64,000 bases of DNA from DASPKM01 sp963817075 (lineage in GTDB: Bacteria; Bacteroidota; Bacteroidia; Chitinophagales; Chitinophagaceae), in contig CAWFMT010000009.1 in NCBI GenBank assembly GCA_963817075.1, positions 558,001 to 622,000 of the forward strand, in the 5' to 3' direction. The first letter of the stretch is position 1. Every line of letters starts with the position of its first letter. Below the pieces are notes generated by a model that saw only the letters and a program-made list of their open reading frames with translations, searched no databases and was not told the origin of the DNA. This document shows positions 35,021 through 42,529 of the stretch, one piece after another. A program made the translations under genes and the position numbers.

Positions 35021-35104
35021 TGCCCGAGACTGGATTCGAACCAGCACGCCGTTTCCAGCGCTACCACCTCAAAGTAGTGCGTCTACCAATTTCGCCACCC
35101 GGGC
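35021..35104 (-). tRNA. tRNA-Leu(GAG)
   Basis: Minus strand. Acceptor GCCCGGG pairs with CTCGGGC before discriminator A. D arm GGCGAAATTGGTAGACGC, anticodon arm CTACT-TTGAGGT-GGTAG gives anticodon GAG, and TTCGAAT is the T loop. Reads CUC/CUU. The 3' end is repeated in the C units downstream. Confidence 0.93.
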
Positions 35105-35143
35105 ATTTGAGGACCGCAAAAATAAGTCTTCCAAGAAGAAAAA

Positions 35144-36307
35144 TCACCTCGATGTTTGTTGCTTTTTCAAAAGAATTCTAAAAGTTGTCCCCCTGCCCGG
35201 TTCGGATTGTTTTACAAATAATTTCCCATTATGGAATTGTTCGATAATCCTCTTGGAGAGACTCAAACCCAATCCCCAACCTCGTTTCTTGGTGGTGAAC
35301 CCAGGCTTGAAGACCTTGGACATATTCTGCCTCGAAATTCCTTTTCCCGTGTCAGTTACATCAATTATAACCTCGTCCTTTTCTTCCACTAGTTTAACGG
35401 TAATATTTCCCTTGCCTTCCATCGCATCTAACGCATTTTTTAATAAGTTCTCCACTACCCAGTCAAATAAGGGTGGTGAAATGCGGAAGCGCACTTCTTT
35501 ATTTTGAGGCGCATCGAACTTAAATTGAACTTTTCCTCCGGCTCTCTTTTTCATGTAATCGATCATGCTTGTAATTTGTTCAGCAAGCTCTTTCTCTTCA
35601 AGATTAGGCGCACTACCGATCTTGCTGAATCGGTCCGACACAAGTTTCAATCTATTCACATCCTTTTCCATCTCCGCCACATTGGTATCATTTGGCGAAT
35701 TCTCCTTCATCATTTCTACCCAACCTTCCAATGAGGTCAGTGGTGTTCCAAGCTGGTGTGCAGTTTCTTTGGCCATTCCAGCCCATAGTTGATTCTGCGT
35801 CGACCGGAAACTTGTATTTAATGCGGTGATTGTAATAACTATGAAAAGAGTAATGATCAGCAATTGCACCAATGGATAATACCTCACCTGATCAAGAAGT
35901 GTCGTATGACCGTAATAGTATTTATTGGCTATGTATGGATTTTCGCTTAAGACAATGATCAAAGGGTCATTTTCTGACCTGAATTCATTCAATTTTTCAT
36001 TTAGGAAATTCGGATCCTTGTTTGCAACAGAGGTGTCAAGGTTAATGAAACTAATGATGCTGTCTTTCTCGTTCGTTTCTATGATGGGAATCGATCGTTG
36101 CTCGTTTCTGATGAGATTTGGAAGAGTAAGGTCAATATTAGGATTATTGAGGACTGCCTTACTGGCTTCAACCCAAAGCTCGACTTTGTCTCTTTCTTCC
36201 CTGGCGATTTTTCTTGCCAGGAATTGAGAATAGAAAATAGTTCCAGTTACAATCGCGATCGCAATGATGGCAAGGCCTGTTCTCCAATTGAACCAGGGTT
36301 GTATCAT
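35144..36307 (-). CDS. Membrane sensor histidine kinase
   Basis: 387 aa. Two transmembrane helices (about 10-27 and 146-163) flank a periplasmic sensor of about 115 residues. HisKA H box is AGMAKETAHQLGTPLTSLEGW. The ATPase domain has N box VVENLLKNALDAMEGKG, G1 VTDTGKGISRQN, and G2 KKRGWGLGLSLSKRIIEQ. No adjacent response regulator, so the partner is elsewhere. Divergent from the glycosyltransferase. Confidence 0.95.
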   Translation of the reverse strand: MIQPWFNWRTGLAIIAIAIVTGTIFYSQFLARKIAREERDKVELWVEASKAVLNNPNIDLTLPNLIRNEQRSIPIIETNEKDSIISFINLDTSVANKDPNFLNEKLNEFRSENDPLIIVLSENPYIANKYYYGHTTLLDQVRYYPLVQLLIITLFIVITITALNTSFRSTQNQLWAGMAKETAHQLGTPLTSLEGWVEMMKENSPNDTNVAEMEKDVNRLKLVSDRFSKIGSAPNLEEKELAEQITSMIDYMKKRAGGKVQFKFDAPQNKEVRFRISPPLFDWVVENLLKNALDAMEGKGNITVKLVEEKDEVIIDVTDTGKGISRQNMSKVFKPGFTTKKRGWGLGLSLSKRIIEQFHNGKLFVKQSEPGRGTTFRILLKKQQTSR

Positions 36308-36373
36308 CTGCCGAATTTAAGCATTGATTAGAACGCTTCACTTATTTTTGGAAATTGTTGCCAAATAGCCAGA

Positions 36374-37399
36374 GTGAACCCTAGAGTATCTATTGTCATA
36401 CTGAATTGGAATGGACGGAAGTACCTTGAGAAATTTCTTCCTTCAATTGTGGCGTCTACCTATCCAAACCTTGAAATTATTATAGCAGATAATGCATCCA
36501 CAGATGATTCAATTGAATTCGTCAGAGAAAGCTTTCCCGGAATAAGGATCATAATTCTGTCCAAAAACTTTGGTTATGCAAAGGGATACAATGAAGCTCT
36601 GAAAGAAATAGAGTCAGATTATTGTGTTTTGCTGAACTCTGATGTTGAGGTTGAAAAAGATTGGATACAGCCTATCATTGAATTGATGGAGGCTGACAAA
36701 GAAATTGGGGTTTGCCAGCCGAAAATCCTGATGTACGATGATAAAACCAGATTTGAATATGCTGGTGCAGCCGGCGGTTGGCTGGACAAACTCGGATATC
36801 CATTTGCCAGGGGAAGAATTTTTGATGTTTGTGAAGAAGATCTTGGGCAATATAATACTGTTGAACCTATCTTCTGGGCGAGCGGAGCAGCTATGTTCGT
36901 TCGGACAAAGGTGTTTGAGGAGTTGCATGGATTAGATGAATATTTCTTCGCACACCAGGAAGAAATTGATTTCTGCTGGCGGGTACAATTGGCCGGGTAT
37001 AAAATAATGGTGTGTCCGCAATCTGTGGTATATCATGTTGGAGGCGGAACTCTTCCAAAGGGAGATGAAAGAAAGGTATTTCTAAACTTCAGGAATAACC
37101 TGATCATGCTTGGGAAAAACTTGCCTGTTTCGCAAAGCATATGGAAGATCCCTTTTCGATTCATGCTTGATGCCATTTCGGGGTTTAAGTCTCTATTTGA
37201 TGGACAGGGAATTTACTTTCTGGCCATTATTGAATCCCAATTGGGATTTATTCGCTGGTTCTTTTCAAAAAAAGATAAGAGATATACCCTTTCAGTCAAA
37301 AGGCCAGTCAAAGCTGGTTGGTTCACAGGAAGCGTAGTATGGCAACATTTCATCAAAGGGAAGAAGAGGTTTTCTGAAATTGTCCAAATCAAAAAATAG
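36374..37399 (+). CDS. Family 2 glycosyltransferase
   Basis: 341 aa from a GTG at 36374. The GT-A domain starts VSIVILNWNGRKYLEKFLPS, with ADNASTDDSI and the DxD-like YCVLLNSDVEV. Family features (VEPIFWASGAAMFVRTKVFEELHGLDEYFFAHQEEIDFCWR) are those of the rhamnosyltransferase-like group. Adds a sugar from a nucleotide donor to a surface glycan or lipid. It is isolated, so the acceptor cannot be inferred. Confidence 0.93.
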   Translation: MNPRVSIVILNWNGRKYLEKFLPSIVASTYPNLEIIIADNASTDDSIEFVRESFPGIRIIILSKNFGYAKGYNEALKEIESDYCVLLNSDVEVEKDWIQPIIELMEADKEIGVCQPKILMYDDKTRFEYAGAAGGWLDKLGYPFARGRIFDVCEEDLGQYNTVEPIFWASGAAMFVRTKVFEELHGLDEYFFAHQEEIDFCWRVQLAGYKIMVCPQSVVYHVGGGTLPKGDERKVFLNFRNNLIMLGKNLPVSQSIWKIPFRFMLDAISGFKSLFDGQGIYFLAIIESQLGFIRWFFSKKDKRYTLSVKRPVKAGWFTGSVVWQHFIKGKKRFSEIVQIKK

Positions 37400-37426
37400 T
37401 TGCTATCGATTCTAACATTATTTTTG
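37400..37426 (+). promoter_or_regulatory. Promoter of the 79-aa membrane protein gene
   Basis: TTG at 37400-37402 and TATTTTTG at 37419-37426 match the Bacteroidota -33/-7 pair with a 16-base spacer; transcription would start about ten bases before the ATG at 37443. Confidence 0.5.
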
Positions 37427-37442
37427 CATCGCAATCAATTTT

Positions 37443-37682
37443 ATGGAAGAAACAGCAAAGAACATACACGAGCGGGAATATCTCGAAGAACTGAAGAAGA
37501 ATCAGGAAAGAGATTTTGGCCGTAATTGGGTGAACTCATCAGTGTTTCTTTTCTATTTACAGGTATTCTGCGTTGTAGCTTTTCTGATCGGCGGCTGCTA
37601 TAGCCTATATAATCAGCGATATAAAGGCAAACCAGAGGTAGCCGTGCCGGCAAACACCCTCTATACTCCTCAGTATAAGTAA
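37443..37682 (+). CDS. Small single-pass membrane protein
   Basis: 79 aa. Charged N-terminus (MEETAKNIHEREYLEELKKNQERDFG), one helix (about 33-53, VFLFYLQVFCVVAFLIGGCY), short periplasmic tail. No family recognised. It has its own promoter-like sequence. Confidence 0.6.
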   Translation: MEETAKNIHEREYLEELKKNQERDFGRNWVNSSVFLFYLQVFCVVAFLIGGCYSLYNQRYKGKPEVAVPANTLYTPQYK

Positions 37683-37871
37683 GTTCAATTTATTTTGCCG
37701 GAAGCAAACAATTGCTATTTTTGCAATCCTTGAAAACCGATGATTTCGGGTTTCGAGTTTCGGGTTCAGAGTTATTTTACATTTTTCATTTTCAATTCCA
37801 ACTTCCGAACTTAGTCTCGGTTGTAAGGAGGTGTTAAAAGAAATAGTTCTTTTTATATGGATTACAAATAG

Positions 37872-37963
37872 GCGGAAGTAGCTCAGTTGGCCGTAGTAAA
37901 ATCGTCCCGATGTATCGGGACAGATTTTCAAGGTCCCGACAACGCAGTTAGTCGGGATAGAGC
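37872..37963 (+). pseudogene. tRNA-Gly 5' fragment interrupted in the D loop (copy 1)
   Basis: GCGGAAGTAGCTCAGTTGG equals the intact gene at 38138. A 67-base insertion (37891-37957; hairpins CGTCCCGATGTATCGGGAC and TCCCGACAACGCAGTTAGTC) follows, and TAGAGC resumes at 37958. The anticodon and 3' half are missing. Confidence 0.8.
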
Positions 37964-38004
37964 ATGAAGAGAGACAAGTTCTTTTTTATATGGATTACAA
38001 ATAG

Positions 38005-38096
38005 GCGGAAGTAGCTCAGTTGGCCGTAGTAAAATCGTCCCGATGTATCGGGACAGATTTTCAAGGTCCCGACAACGCAGTTAGTCGGGATAGAGC
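38005..38096 (+). pseudogene. tRNA-Gly 5' fragment interrupted in the D loop (copy 2)
   Basis: Same structure as copy 1, with the same inserted segment. It is followed at 38138 by the intact gene. Confidence 0.8.
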
Positions 38097-38137
38097 ATGA
38101 AGAGAGACAAGTTCTTTTTTATATGGATTACAAATAG

Positions 38138-38210
38138 GCGGAAGTAGCTCAGTTGGTAGAGCGCAACCTTGCCAAGGTTGAGGTCGCGGGTTCGAGCCTC
38201 GTCTTCCGCT
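38138..38210 (+). tRNA. tRNA-Gly(GCC)
   Basis: GCGGAAG/CTTCCGC acceptor, D arm AGCTCAGTTGGTAGAGC, anticodon loop TTGCCAA (GCC), T loop TTCGAGC, discriminator T. 73 nt without CCA. Confidence 0.95.
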
Positions 38211-38262
38211 CAAGTTCCATCCCGAGTTAAGTTCGAGATGGAATTTTTTGTTTGTATTGGTT

Positions 38263-38320
38263 GCCCCGGTGGTGGAATTGGTAGACACGTCCCGACTAAA
38301 GTCGGGATGACCCGAAGGGT
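38263..38320 (+). pseudogene. 5' two thirds of a tRNA-Leu(UAA)-like sequence
   Basis: GCCCCGGTGGTGGAATTGGT AGACACG equals the first 27 bases of the intact tRNA-Leu at 38355. It continues TCCCGACTAAAGTCGGGA in place of the anticodon arm, then GACCCGAAGGGT as a variable arm. The T arm and acceptor 3' side are missing here; a matching 3' part is at 38721-38782. Confidence 0.8.
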
Positions 38321-38354
38321 GAAGTAATTTAATAGTTCTTATTTATTTGAGGTT

Positions 38355-38440
38355 GCCCCGGTGGTGGAATTGGTAGACACGCAGGACTTAAAATCCTGTC
38401 CGCCGAAACGCGGGTAACGGTTCAACTCCGTTCCGGGGCA
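38355..38440 (+). tRNA. tRNA-Leu(UAA)
   Basis: GCCCCGG/CCGGGGC acceptor, anticodon arm CAGGA-CTTAAAA-TCCTG (TAA), long variable arm, T loop TTCAACT, discriminator A. 86 nt without CCA. Confidence 0.95.
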
Positions 38441-38468
38441 CAAAGAAGTTAATGACTCAGTGTTGAAT

Positions 38469-38744
38469 ATGTTTTATTGCTACATTCTTTTCTCAATGAA
38501 GCATGACCGATATTATATTGGCCATTGCCAGGATCTTGAGGCTAGATTGCAGAGGCATAATAATCGAATGGTTCAATCAACCAGAAATTTTGTACCCTGG
38601 ACAGTTGTGTATTATGAAACTTTTCCATCTCAGATTGAAGCTAATCGACGGGAATTGTCGCTGAAAAAGAAAAAGAGCAGGAAGTATATTGAGTGGCTGT
38701 TTGAAAACGGAGATGGGAAACACGTCCCGATTAAATCGGGATGA
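38469..38744 (+). CDS. GIY-YIG (URI-type) endonuclease family protein
   Basis: 91 aa from the ATG at 38469 (upstream GTG at 38460 possible). YCYILFSMKHDRYYIGHCQD (YIL...YYIG signature), catalytic-type Arg in LEARLQRHNN, and Glu in ANRRELSLKKKKSRKYIEWL. The last residues (GKHVPIKSG) are encoded by the partial tRNA that follows. It stands between the intact tRNA-Leu and a tRNA-Leu 3' piece. Such small GIY-YIG proteins are common in Bacteroidota, but their function is unproven. Confidence 0.88.
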   Translation: MFYCYILFSMKHDRYYIGHCQDLEARLQRHNNRMVQSTRNFVPWTVVYYETFPSQIEANRRELSLKKKKSRKYIEWLFENGDGKHVPIKSG

Positions 38745-38782
38745 CCCGCATGGTCGTAACGGTTCAACCCCGTTCCGGGGCA
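38721..38782 (+). pseudogene. 3' two thirds of a tRNA-Leu(UAA)-like sequence
   Basis: CACG then TCCCGATTAAATCGGGA (5-bp stem, 7-base loop with anticodon TAA), a variable arm GACCCGCATGGTC, and GTAACGGTTCAACCCCGTTC CGGGGCA as the T arm and acceptor 3' side. It differs from the intact tRNA in the anticodon stem and variable arm. The first 24 bases overlap the end of the GIY-YIG gene. Confidence 0.8.
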
Positions 38783-38850
38783 CATTAGCAATTTTGTTGT
38801 AGGTGTTTTTGTTTATTGATTTAATCTTGATCCCTAATTAAAATTTATAC

Positions 38851-39153
38851 ATGTCAAGTATCGATATTTCCATACCCCACCAATTGCCTGAGGAAGAGGC
38901 ATTAGGAAGAATCAAGACCCTTTTGCGAAATACAGTTCAACAACAGGGAGATAAAATCACCAATTTACAAGAGCACTGGGATGGAAAAACAGGAACATTC
39001 AGCTTCACCGCTATGGGATATGATATAGCCGGTACACTTACAGTTCTACCCGACAAAATAGACCTTCACGCTAAAGTTCCTTTCGCCGTTTCACTTTTCA
39101 AGGGCACAATTTCAAAGATGATCCGTGATAGGGCAGATGAACTGCTTTCTTAA
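38851..39153 (+). CDS. Polyhydroxyalkanoic acid system family protein
   Basis: 100 aa. SIDISIPHQLPEEEALGRIKTLL and WDGKTGTFSFTAMGYDIAGTLTV with VPFAVSLFKGTISKMIRDRADEL match the PHA granule-region family (PF09650). No PHA genes are seen nearby, so the role in PHA storage is doubtful. The downstream 243 bp hold only A/T-rich simple repeats. Confidence 0.85.
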   Translation: MSSIDISIPHQLPEEEALGRIKTLLRNTVQQQGDKITNLQEHWDGKTGTFSFTAMGYDIAGTLTVLPDKIDLHAKVPFAVSLFKGTISKMIRDRADELLS

Positions 39154-39396
39154 TTTGAAAATTTGAAAATTTGATAATTTGAAAATTTGAAAATGGTCTG
39201 GAAGGGGCAGAGGGCAGTCGAACCTAAACCAATTACTAATTACAAATTTCGATTCCAATGACCTATTCAACGAATCAACTAATTAACTATCCAACAGTCA
39301 ACATCATAATCCGCTAGTTACTATTTCCAAATTCCGAATTCCTAATTCCGACTTCGGCCTTCCTTCTTCCCTCATTTGTTTGTAGCTTTCCGCCCC

Positions 39397-40356
39397 ATGC
39401 AACTAGTTAGGAATTATCTAAGCCTGATTAAATTCTCACACACCATTTTTGCAATGCCCTTCGCAATGATCGGCTTTTGCCTCGGACTGAAATATATTTT
39501 CCTGGCACCATCAATCGGCGATGATATCCCATTTGAAAGTATGATCTCCGCTTTATTGCCCAATCATTCAATTTCCATTACTGGAAGTACCATCATCATT
39601 CCCTGGCAATTGATAGCATTGAAACTAGCCTTCATTATTCTCTCGATGGTTTTTGCACGGACAGCAGCCATGGCCTTCAACAGGTTTCTCGATCGCGATA
39701 TCGATGCAAAAAATCCACGCACAGCCGTACGCGAAATTCCTTCTGGTTTGATTACTGCAAAAAATGCTTTGTGGTTCTCAATAATTGCCAGTTTGCTGTT
39801 TGTTCTTTGCTGTTCATTCATCAACCTGCTTTGTTTTTATCTTTCTCCAATTGCACTTTTCATTATACTCGGTTATAGCTATACCAAAAGGTTCACGCCC
39901 TTGTGTCATCTGATACTCGGACTGGGCTTGTCACTCGCACCAATCGGCGCATACCTAGCCGTCACCGGAGAATTTCACCTTGTCCCCGTATTGTTTTCGC
40001 TGACCGTATTATTCTGGGTGAGCGGATTTGACATAATTTATGCGCTCCAGGATGAAGAATTCGATAGAGAAAATAAACTTTACTCAATTCCTGCATCCTT
40101 CGGCAAGAAAAAGGCCCTCCGAATATCAGAACTCCTGCATTTGTTGAGCTCAACCTTTATCATCATTGCAGGATTTATAGGAAAATTCGGTGGATGGTAT
40201 TGGATAGGAGTGGGGGTGTTTCTCACCATGCTGATTTATCAGCATACCCTGGTAAAACCACATGATCTGAGAAAAGTGAACCTTGCATTCATGACGGCAA
40301 ATGGAGTGGCGAGTATTGTGTTTGCAGTCTTCGTTATTCTGGATCTTTTCTTATAA
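39397..40356 (+). CDS. UbiA-like polyprenyltransferase
   Basis: 319 aa from the ATG at 39397 (TTG at 39376 rejected). Eight or nine membrane helices. First Asp motif FNRFLDRDIDAKNPRTAVRE and second GFDIIYALQDEEFDREN are those of UbiA prenyltransferases. Bacteroidota make menaquinone, and this form may be MqnP of the futalosine pathway, or MenA-like. It lies 57 bases upstream of ruvX. Confidence 0.9.
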   Translation: MQLVRNYLSLIKFSHTIFAMPFAMIGFCLGLKYIFLAPSIGDDIPFESMISALLPNHSISITGSTIIIPWQLIALKLAFIILSMVFARTAAMAFNRFLDRDIDAKNPRTAVREIPSGLITAKNALWFSIIASLLFVLCCSFINLLCFYLSPIALFIILGYSYTKRFTPLCHLILGLGLSLAPIGAYLAVTGEFHLVPVLFSLTVLFWVSGFDIIYALQDEEFDRENKLYSIPASFGKKKALRISELLHLLSSTFIIIAGFIGKFGGWYWIGVGVFLTMLIYQHTLVKPHDLRKVNLAFMTANGVASIVFAVFVILDLFL

Positions 40357-40362
40357 TTATTT

Positions 40363-40404
40363 TAACCGAAAAGGCCCTAGGGCGCAAAGTATCGCAAAGA
40401 AATT
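40363..40404. repeat. Half palindromic element, family A
   Basis: TTTTAACCGAAAAGGCCCTA GGGCGCAAAGTATCGCAAAG. Only the left arm, between UbiA and ruvX. Confidence 0.5.
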
Positions 40405-40412
40405 AATTTTTA

Positions 40413-40826
40413 ATGTCGCGTATCATTTGCATAGACTATGGCCTCAAACGAACCGGCCTTGCTGTAACCGATCCTCTTAAGATCATTGCAACTGCATTGA
40501 CCACTATAGAATCTCCAAAATTGATCGCATTTCTGAAGGAATATATCAGTAAAGAAGCTGTTGAACTTATTCTCATCGGTGAACCCAAAAATTGGGATGA
40601 ATCTGATACACATGCTACACCACTCGTGAAAAAAGCCATAGAAAAACTTAAGAAAGAATTTCCCTCAATACCGATTCAAACAGTTGATGAACGATACACC
40701 TCCAAATTGGCTCGCCAAAGCATGCTTGAAATGGGTCTTAAGAAAAAACAACGCCGGGATAAAGGCCTTGTTGACCAGATCGCTGCAACCATGATGTTGC
40801 AGGAATGGCTCAGAGGAAACAGTTAG
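40413..40826 (+). CDS. ruvX: Putative pre-16S rRNA nuclease / Holliday junction resolvase-like
   Basis: 137 aa. RNase H-like fold: IICIDYGLKRTGLAVTDP (first Asp), ELILIGEPKN, VDERYTSKLAR and RRDKGLVDQIAATMMLQEWL (late Asp). In E. coli YqgF processes the 5' end of 16S rRNA. The gene overlaps nothing but is followed by def within 60 bp. Confidence 0.94.
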   Translation: MSRIICIDYGLKRTGLAVTDPLKIIATALTTIESPKLIAFLKEYISKEAVELILIGEPKNWDESDTHATPLVKKAIEKLKKEFPSIPIQTVDERYTSKLARQSMLEMGLKKKQRRDKGLVDQIAATMMLQEWLRGNS

Positions 40827-40885
40827 CATTTTACCAACATCAGCTTGATATAATTTCGTTTAATTTCGCGGCAATTCGTGAAACT

Positions 40886-41464
40886 ATGATTTTACCAATT
40901 GTTGGCTATGGCGCCGGGATATTAAGGACTGTTTGTAAGGATATCGATAAAGATTATCCGCAACTGGATAAACTGTTGGAGGATATGTGGGAAACCATGT
41001 ATTACAGCAATGGCGTTGGTCTTGCTGCACCTCAAATTAACAAAGACATTCGCCTTTTTGTCATAGATAGCCACCAAATCTTTGAGAACCTTGATGAGGA
41101 TGAGAAAGGAAAATATCCTGATGCCCCAGGTATGAAGCAGGTCTTCATCAATGCTCACATAACAAAATTGAATGGTGAAGAATGGGCTTATAATGAAGGT
41201 TGCTTAAGCATCCCGAAGATCAGAGAAGACATATTCCGCAATGAAGAAGTCACTATCAAATTCCTTGATGAACATTTCCAGCCTCATGAGAATACTTATA
41301 ATGGAGTAACCGCGAGGGTTATCCTTCATGAATATGATCACATTCAAGGCAAGCTTTTCATTGATTACCTCAAGCCACTTAAGAAAAAATTATTAAGAGG
41401 TAAGTTGGATGATATTTCAAAAGGCAAAATAAAAGTGGATTACAAAATGATTTTTACAAAATAG
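40886..41464 (+). CDS. def: Peptide deformylase
   Basis: 192 aa from the ATG at 40886; the upstream in-frame ATG at 40805 overlaps ruvX and adds unlikely residues. Removes the formyl group from the N-terminal Met of new proteins. Motifs: NGVGLAAPQI (GxGxAAxQ), WAYNEGCLSIPKI (EGCLS metal Cys) and ARVILHEYDHIQGKLFIDYL (HExxH form HEYDH). Normal length. Probably in an operon with ruvX. Confidence 0.96.
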   Translation: MILPIVGYGAGILRTVCKDIDKDYPQLDKLLEDMWETMYYSNGVGLAAPQINKDIRLFVIDSHQIFENLDEDEKGKYPDAPGMKQVFINAHITKLNGEEWAYNEGCLSIPKIREDIFRNEEVTIKFLDEHFQPHENTYNGVTARVILHEYDHIQGKLFIDYLKPLKKKLLRGKLDDISKGKIKVDYKMIFTK

Positions 41465-41486
41465 GTCTTCGATAGCATTTGAAATT

Positions 41487-42443
41487 ATGGGGAACAAGAG
41501 GAAGTTGAAACCGCAGGGAATATTATTGATCATTTCAATTATTTTTTGGATGCCGCTTGCTGCACAGCAGGACTCCACTATCAGCATCAACAAAAAAATA
41601 ATTACTCTCAAAGAAGTAGTGGTAAGAAGTAATCTGAACGTGCCATCATTCATTGAGAGGATCAAAAATGACACGAGCTTCTACAAGGCATTTAAGAATC
41701 TGAAAGTCCTTGGTTACACTGCATTGAATGATATTAGAATGCAGGATAAGAAAGGGAACCAAAAAGCCTCTCTTCAGAGTAAAACAATTCAATCAGTAGG
41801 GCGTGGATGCAGATGGATGAGCAACCATGATGAAAAAGTAACTGGTGATATCCGCGACAAGTCAGGCAACTGGAGTTACTACACCATGCAATTGTATTCA
41901 GGTTTGTTCTGGGTGCATGATACTCTATGTGGAGAAAACAATATAGTTGGAGATCCAAATTTCACACTTAAGGATAAGTCGGGAACAGCTAAGCATAGAG
42001 AACAATTGAAAATGCTCTTTTTCAATCCTGGAAAAAGAATTCCTGGAATTCCATTCATGGGCGATAAGACGGCCATCTTTGATGATCATATGGCCGAGTA
42101 CTATGATTACATCATCGATATGGAACAATTGAATGGAGAATGGTGTTATGTATTCACAGTGAAGGCAAGAGATGATTTGAAATCAGGGCAGAAAGACAAG
42201 ATCGTTATAAATAATATGACCACCTGGTTTAATCAACGTTCAATGGATATTATGCTGCGCAAATACGATCTGAGTTATAATGCCGGTGTATATGATTTCA
42301 ATGTTCAGATTGAAACTGAGCTTATTCGCTTTGGAGAATACCTGGTTCCAAAAGTTCTGCGATATACGGGAGAATGGGATGTGGTCTTTAAAAAAAGAGA
42401 GCAGGGGATTTTTACTACAACGTTATTTGATTTTAATAAGTAA
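41487..42443 (+). CDS. Exported conserved protein of unknown function
   Basis: 318 aa. Signal peptide, mature from about QQDSTISINK. Middle region KGNQKASLQSKTIQSVGRGCRWMSNHDEKVTGDIRDKSG and C-terminus VLRYTGEWDVVFKKREQGIFTTTLFDF. Beta-rich with conserved-looking Cys in VHDTLCGENN. No catalytic motif. It starts 23 bases after def. Confidence 0.65.
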   Translation: MGNKRKLKPQGILLIISIIFWMPLAAQQDSTISINKKIITLKEVVVRSNLNVPSFIERIKNDTSFYKAFKNLKVLGYTALNDIRMQDKKGNQKASLQSKTIQSVGRGCRWMSNHDEKVTGDIRDKSGNWSYYTMQLYSGLFWVHDTLCGENNIVGDPNFTLKDKSGTAKHREQLKMLFFNPGKRIPGIPFMGDKTAIFDDHMAEYYDYIIDMEQLNGEWCYVFTVKARDDLKSGQKDKIVINNMTTWFNQRSMDIMLRKYDLSYNAGVYDFNVQIETELIRFGEYLVPKVLRYTGEWDVVFKKREQGIFTTTLFDFNK

Positions 42444-42446
42444 GGC

Positions 42447-42528
42447 TTAACCGCCAAGACGCGATGACGCCAGGGTTCGCAAGGATTCTAAGGGAAACTT
42501 TGCATCCTGGCGACTTTGCGGTTAAACT
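42447..42528. repeat. Palindromic element, family A
   Basis: CTTAACCGCCAAGACGCGATGAC faces TGGCGACTTTGCGGTTAAACT. Core CGCAAGGATTC. Confidence 0.8.
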
Positions 42529-42529
42529 T

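Larger units (their letters stand above)
37846..38137 (+). repeat. Tandem ~132-bp direct repeats with 5' pieces of tRNA-Gly
   Basis: Unit 1 is 37846-37977, unit 2 is 37978-38110, and a third start (38111) leads into the intact tRNA-Gly. Each begins GTTCTTTTTATATGGATTAC, runs into GCGGAAGTAGCTCAGTTGG (the tRNA 5' end) and then departs from the tRNA. After a 67-base foreign segment with two hairpins, TAGAGC resumes as in the tRNA D arm. Confidence 0.85.

Noticed and set aside
40805..40885. Longer peptide deformylase start overlapping ruvX
   Set aside because: The normal deformylase start MILPIVGYG is at 40886 and the extra residues do not fit the family.
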